From Candidatus Bathyarchaeota archaeon (lineage in GTDB: Archaea > Thermoproteota > Bathyarchaeia > Bathyarchaeales > Bathyarchaeaceae), in NCBI GenBank assembly GCA_020356305.1, contig CP070636.1, forward strand, positions 1,358,236 to 1,365,146: 6,911 nucleotides of DNA. Reading direction: 5' to 3'. Positions 5,086 to 6,911 of this stretch are shown here, piece after piece (positions within the stretch are counted from its first letter, which is position 1; each line of letters begins with the position of its first letter). The position numbers and the translations under genes are program-made. Under the pieces are notes generated by a model that searched no databases, was not told the origin of the DNA, and saw only the letters and a program-made list of their open reading frames with translations.

Positions 5086-6360
5086 CTAGGGATTGCTGCT
5101 GTTTTCGAATTGCCCCATTTTGTGCCGTGGTTCGTGTACAAGAAATATTAGTATGAGAATATCGGGAATCAACAGTCCAACCGCAACGTAGAAGGGTAAT
5201 TGGGGAACATTCATGATTTTGCCTGCTATGAAGAGGTAGTTACCAAGTAACATGCCAATTCCCATGACAATGTAGCGGATGAAGTTTCTGAAGCCGACAA
5301 TTTTACCTCTGTTAACTGGATCAATTAGATCTGTGGCAAGTGCCATTGCTGATGACATCACAAGTAATTGAGCAATCCCCAAGAGAATCATGGAGACCAC
5401 TATTGTCAGAAAGCTGCCAAACGCGAAGATCAGTTGAGCAGCTCCAAAGAAGCAGACTCCTAGGATTAGAGGTTTCTTTCTCCCAAACTTGTCCACAGAC
5501 TTTCCTATAGGTAACGAGGCAACCACAGTTGTCAATAGAAGCGGGACGAAGACAACCCACCATTGTTCCAGCGTTATCCCAAGTATGTCAATTGCATAGA
5601 TTTGGTTAATCACCATGGTTAGTGACAGCCCAAAGGTTACAACAGTCTGCCCAATAACAAGCCAAAGCATCGACTGAGGAACCTTCCTCCAAACAGTTAT
5701 GCTTTCCTTTATAGCCTTTGGATATGACGAGAGAAAATATCGAACGCGAATTGGCTTTATATTCGGCATAGTCTCCTTCAGTCTAAGACGCCACAATGCA
5801 GCGATCAAGAAAAGACTAGTCATGAGCAAATAAATAATCCGCATACTCCATCCTAATCCAAACTGGAGAAGTAGAAAACCAGCAATCACGGGACCAGGAG
5901 TGTTGAAGGTTCCATGAATAAGCTGTATTATAGAAGAACCCATACCCCGACGTTCGGGCGGAAGAGAATCCTGTACTAGGGCAAAAAGGGCTGGTTGATA
6001 AATTAAGCAGAGGCTGCTTATGATCGATCCAAGTAAGATGAAATGCCATGTTGGAGCTAAAGCAAAGAAGAGCCATGACAGGGCCATACCGAATGTCATT
6101 GTGGTGATGAGCCAGCGTCTTCCATACTTATCAGCCAAGTAACCACCAGGAAAAGCTACAGCCGCCATCGCTAGGAAGTTAGCAAGCCCTATCAGTCCCA
6201 GCGCCATATCTGGCCCATGAAGTGTCTCAACAACATACTTCTGGAAGTTAGGATTAGGCATTTCCATGGCAACATCCATTATAACCCAGCTTATCACTAG
6301 AATCCGATAATTGCCTGTAATGAACGAGAATTCCCGCTTCAGAAGGTCAACAATGCCCAT
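5086..6360 (-). CDS. Major facilitator superfamily transporter, 12 membrane segments
   Basis: This is an integral membrane permease of about 424 residues, the usual length for a 12-segment MFS carrier. The MFS motif A appears twice, as expected from the internal duplication: GGYLADKYGRR (about 72-82) between segments 2 and 3, and GKSVDKFGRKK (about 286-296) between segments 8 and 9. Long hydrophobic stretches flank both, with a charged central loop (KETMPNIKPIRVRYFLSSYP) between segments 6 and 7. The sequence resembles drug- or metabolite-exporter type MFS members, but the substrate cannot be predicted. I chose ATG 6360, which gives the N-terminus MGIVDLLKREFSFI. Upstream in-frame ATG 6390 and TTG 6396 lie before the transcript start predicted from the TATA-like box at 6403-6413. 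It converges on the MaoC-like gene, and there is no operon partner within the window. Confidence 0.92.
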   Translation of the reverse strand: MGIVDLLKREFSFITGNYRILVISWVIMDVAMEMPNPNFQKYVVETLHGPDMALGLIGLANFLAMAAVAFPGGYLADKYGRRWLITTMTFGMALSWLFFALAPTWHFILLGSIISSLCLIYQPALFALVQDSLPPERRGMGSSIIQLIHGTFNTPGPVIAGFLLLQFGLGWSMRIIYLLMTSLFLIAALWRLRLKETMPNIKPIRVRYFLSSYPKAIKESITVWRKVPQSMLWLVIGQTVVTFGLSLTMVINQIYAIDILGITLEQWWVVFVPLLLTTVVASLPIGKSVDKFGRKKPLILGVCFFGAAQLIFAFGSFLTIVVSMILLGIAQLLVMSSAMALATDLIDPVNRGKIVGFRNFIRYIVMGIGMLLGNYLFIAGKIMNVPQLPFYVAVGLLIPDILILIFLVHEPRHKMGQFENSSNP

Positions 6361-6402
6361 CAGCGTCACACTTTTCCAAAGAAGCAACATGCTCAAAGAT
6401 TA

Positions 6403-6413
6403 GAATATAAGTA
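6403..6413 (-). promoter_or_regulatory. TATA-like box of the MFS gene
   Basis: On the minus strand this reads TACTTATATTC, with the core near 6407. A start about 26 bases downstream would fall near 6381, giving a leader of about 20 bases before ATG 6360. ATATAAG on the plus strand could also drive rightward transcription. Confidence 0.4.
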
Positions 6414-6463
6414 TTTGGTAAATCGAAAGATGCCTGCATAAGAATACTGCGCTGCAGAGAGCC

Positions 6464-6595
6464 ATGCTGTTATCAGGCGGGTCAGACACTAAGTGGAGAC
6501 CAAGACTAGATGATGATCCGCCGAGGTTCTGGGAGTGCGCACGCATTTATTCCTCTATGATTTTCCAAGCATGTATTCCATGGAGTAAACCTTAA
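6464..6595 (+). CDS. Possible 43-residue protein with a KWRPRLDDDPP motif
   Basis: The ORF starts at ATG 6464 and ends at TAA 6593-6595; the frame is open back to a stop at 6419-6421. Its middle reads TKWRPRLDDDPPRFW. The motif recurs, with synonymous Asp codons and an in-frame stop, at 4380-4412, which is the main reason to think the peptide was once under protein-level selection. The CG element GTGCGCACGCA (6535-6545) lies inside this ORF. No good SD is seen. There is no recognised domain, signal peptide or membrane segment. It may itself be a remnant of a longer gene or a chance ORF. Confidence 0.3.
   Translation: MLLSGGSDTKWRPRLDDDPPRFWECARIYSSMIFQACIPWSKP
6535..6545. repeat. Alternating CG/CA element, copy 6
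   Basis: GTGCGCACGCA contains the palindrome GTGCGCAC and shares the nine bases TGCGCACGC with copy 1. It lies between the MFS promoter and the zinc-finger gene, within the possible small ORF. Confidence 0.4.
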
Positions 6596-6598
6596 TAA
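6591..6598 (+). promoter_or_regulatory. TATA-like box of the zinc-finger gene
   Basis: CTTAATAA is centred about 41 bases before the ATG at 6636, predicting a transcript start near 6620 and a short leader. It overlaps the end of the possible small ORF at 6464-6595. Confidence 0.35.
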
Positions 6599-6635
6599 TT
6601 CTAATTTCTCATGCAATCAACGTGGCTTGGGCAGA

Positions 6636-6827
6636 ATGGAAAAATGTGATATTTGTGGCAAGAATGGGCGGGATCTGTCCCTGTTGAGAGCTAACCACAA
6701 GAAGTTGGGAAACATAGAGGTTTGCTCGGAGTGCTGGGAGAAGCTCTACACTGAAAACGAATTTGTGGGTGGAAGCACATGTTCAAGTAGCTCTTGTTCC
6801 ACATGCTCCACGTGTCCCACATGCTGA
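6636..6827 (+). CDS. Small zinc-finger protein with a Cys-Ser-Thr-rich tail
   Basis: The 63-residue product has a four-cysteine zinc-binding layout: CDIC (4-7) and CSEC (30-33), separated by 22 residues, with His21 between, typical of small treble-clef/zinc-ribbon proteins that bind nucleic acids or protein partners. After residue 45 comes a low-complexity tail, GGSTCSSSSCSTCSTCPTC, with five more cysteines spaced C-x4-C-x2-C-x2-C-x2-C and ending on Cys63. The tail could bind a second metal or iron-sulfur cluster, or be a redox or metal store; this is inference. TTG 6627 in the same frame is an alternative start adding three residues, but ATG gives the natural MEKCDIC beginning. No specific family is named. 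It sits alone on its strand, after a TATA-like box. Confidence 0.75.
   Translation: MEKCDICGKNGRDLSLLRANHKKLGNIEVCSECWEKLYTENEFVGGSTCSSSSCSTCSTCPTC
6798..6824 (+). repeat. Three tandem 9-base units encoding (S/P)TC
   Basis: Three adjacent units of form (T/C)CC-AC(A/G)-TG(C/T) end just before the TGA stop. They differ only by synonymous changes and one Ser-to-Pro change. The tail of the zinc-finger protein probably grew by duplication of this unit. Confidence 0.6.
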
Positions 6828-6852
6828 ATATATAACATGCGTTCAATGTGCT

Positions 6853-6863
6853 TGCGCGTGCGC
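6853..6863. repeat. Alternating CG element, copy 7
   Basis: TGCGCGTGCGC lies 26 bases after the stop of the zinc-finger gene, in the last intergenic stretch of the window. It is fully alternating pyrimidine-purine. Confidence 0.4.
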
Positions 6864-6911
6864 CGATCCTGAGATCCTTTAGGCTAGTTCGTGGACTTTT
6901 CTGAGGTTTTC

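Noticed and set aside
6879..6911. Minus-strand frame entering from the right edge and ending ENLRKVHELA-stop, possibly the C-terminus of a neighbouring gene.
   Set aside because: Only ten codons are visible and another minus-strand frame is equally open; too little to call a gene.

Overview
The window looks like archaeal chromosome. Two genes belong to the PurP family, which is essentially archaeal. TATA-like boxes sit about 25-35 bases before several starts, two of those starts appear leaderless, and TTG starts are used. I cannot name the lineage with confidence; an uncultivated Thermoproteota- or Asgard-like archaeon is only a guess.

Layout: (1) Positions 1-727 hold two damaged genes lying head to head. 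On the minus strand is the middle of a DUF58/von Willebrand A-like protein whose frame is cut off by a stop at 135-137. On the plus strand is the C-terminal part of a long-type SAICAR synthetase (purC) that has lost its N-terminal ATP-binding half. One deletion across a divergent promoter region would explain both losses. (2) Positions 728-994 carry a nested inverted repeat, two alternating purine-pyrimidine CG/CA elements and a strong promoter. (3) Positions 995-4094 are a compact, AT-rich, co-oriented cluster: a divergent purP paralogue, a complete purC of a different type, and a canonical purP. It makes SAICAR from CAIR and, after a PurB step not present here, formylates AICAR with formate. 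Its composition differs from the flanks, and it supplies the function that the upstream purC fragment has lost. (4) Positions 4095-4559 are non-coding, with T-tracts, CG elements, a hairpin and a decayed copy of a short peptide motif. (5) Positions 4560-6360 hold a MaoC-like hotdog hydratase (plus) converging on an MFS transporter (minus). (6) Positions 6361-6911 hold a possible 43-codon ORF with the same short peptide motif, and a small Cys-rich zinc-finger protein.

Most interesting: a truncated resident purC beside a complete, compositionally foreign purP-purC-purP cassette; a PurP paralogue that lacks the family's ATP-loop and metal-site signatures; and an alternating CG/CA element found in every large intergenic gap of the flanks but not inside the cassette.
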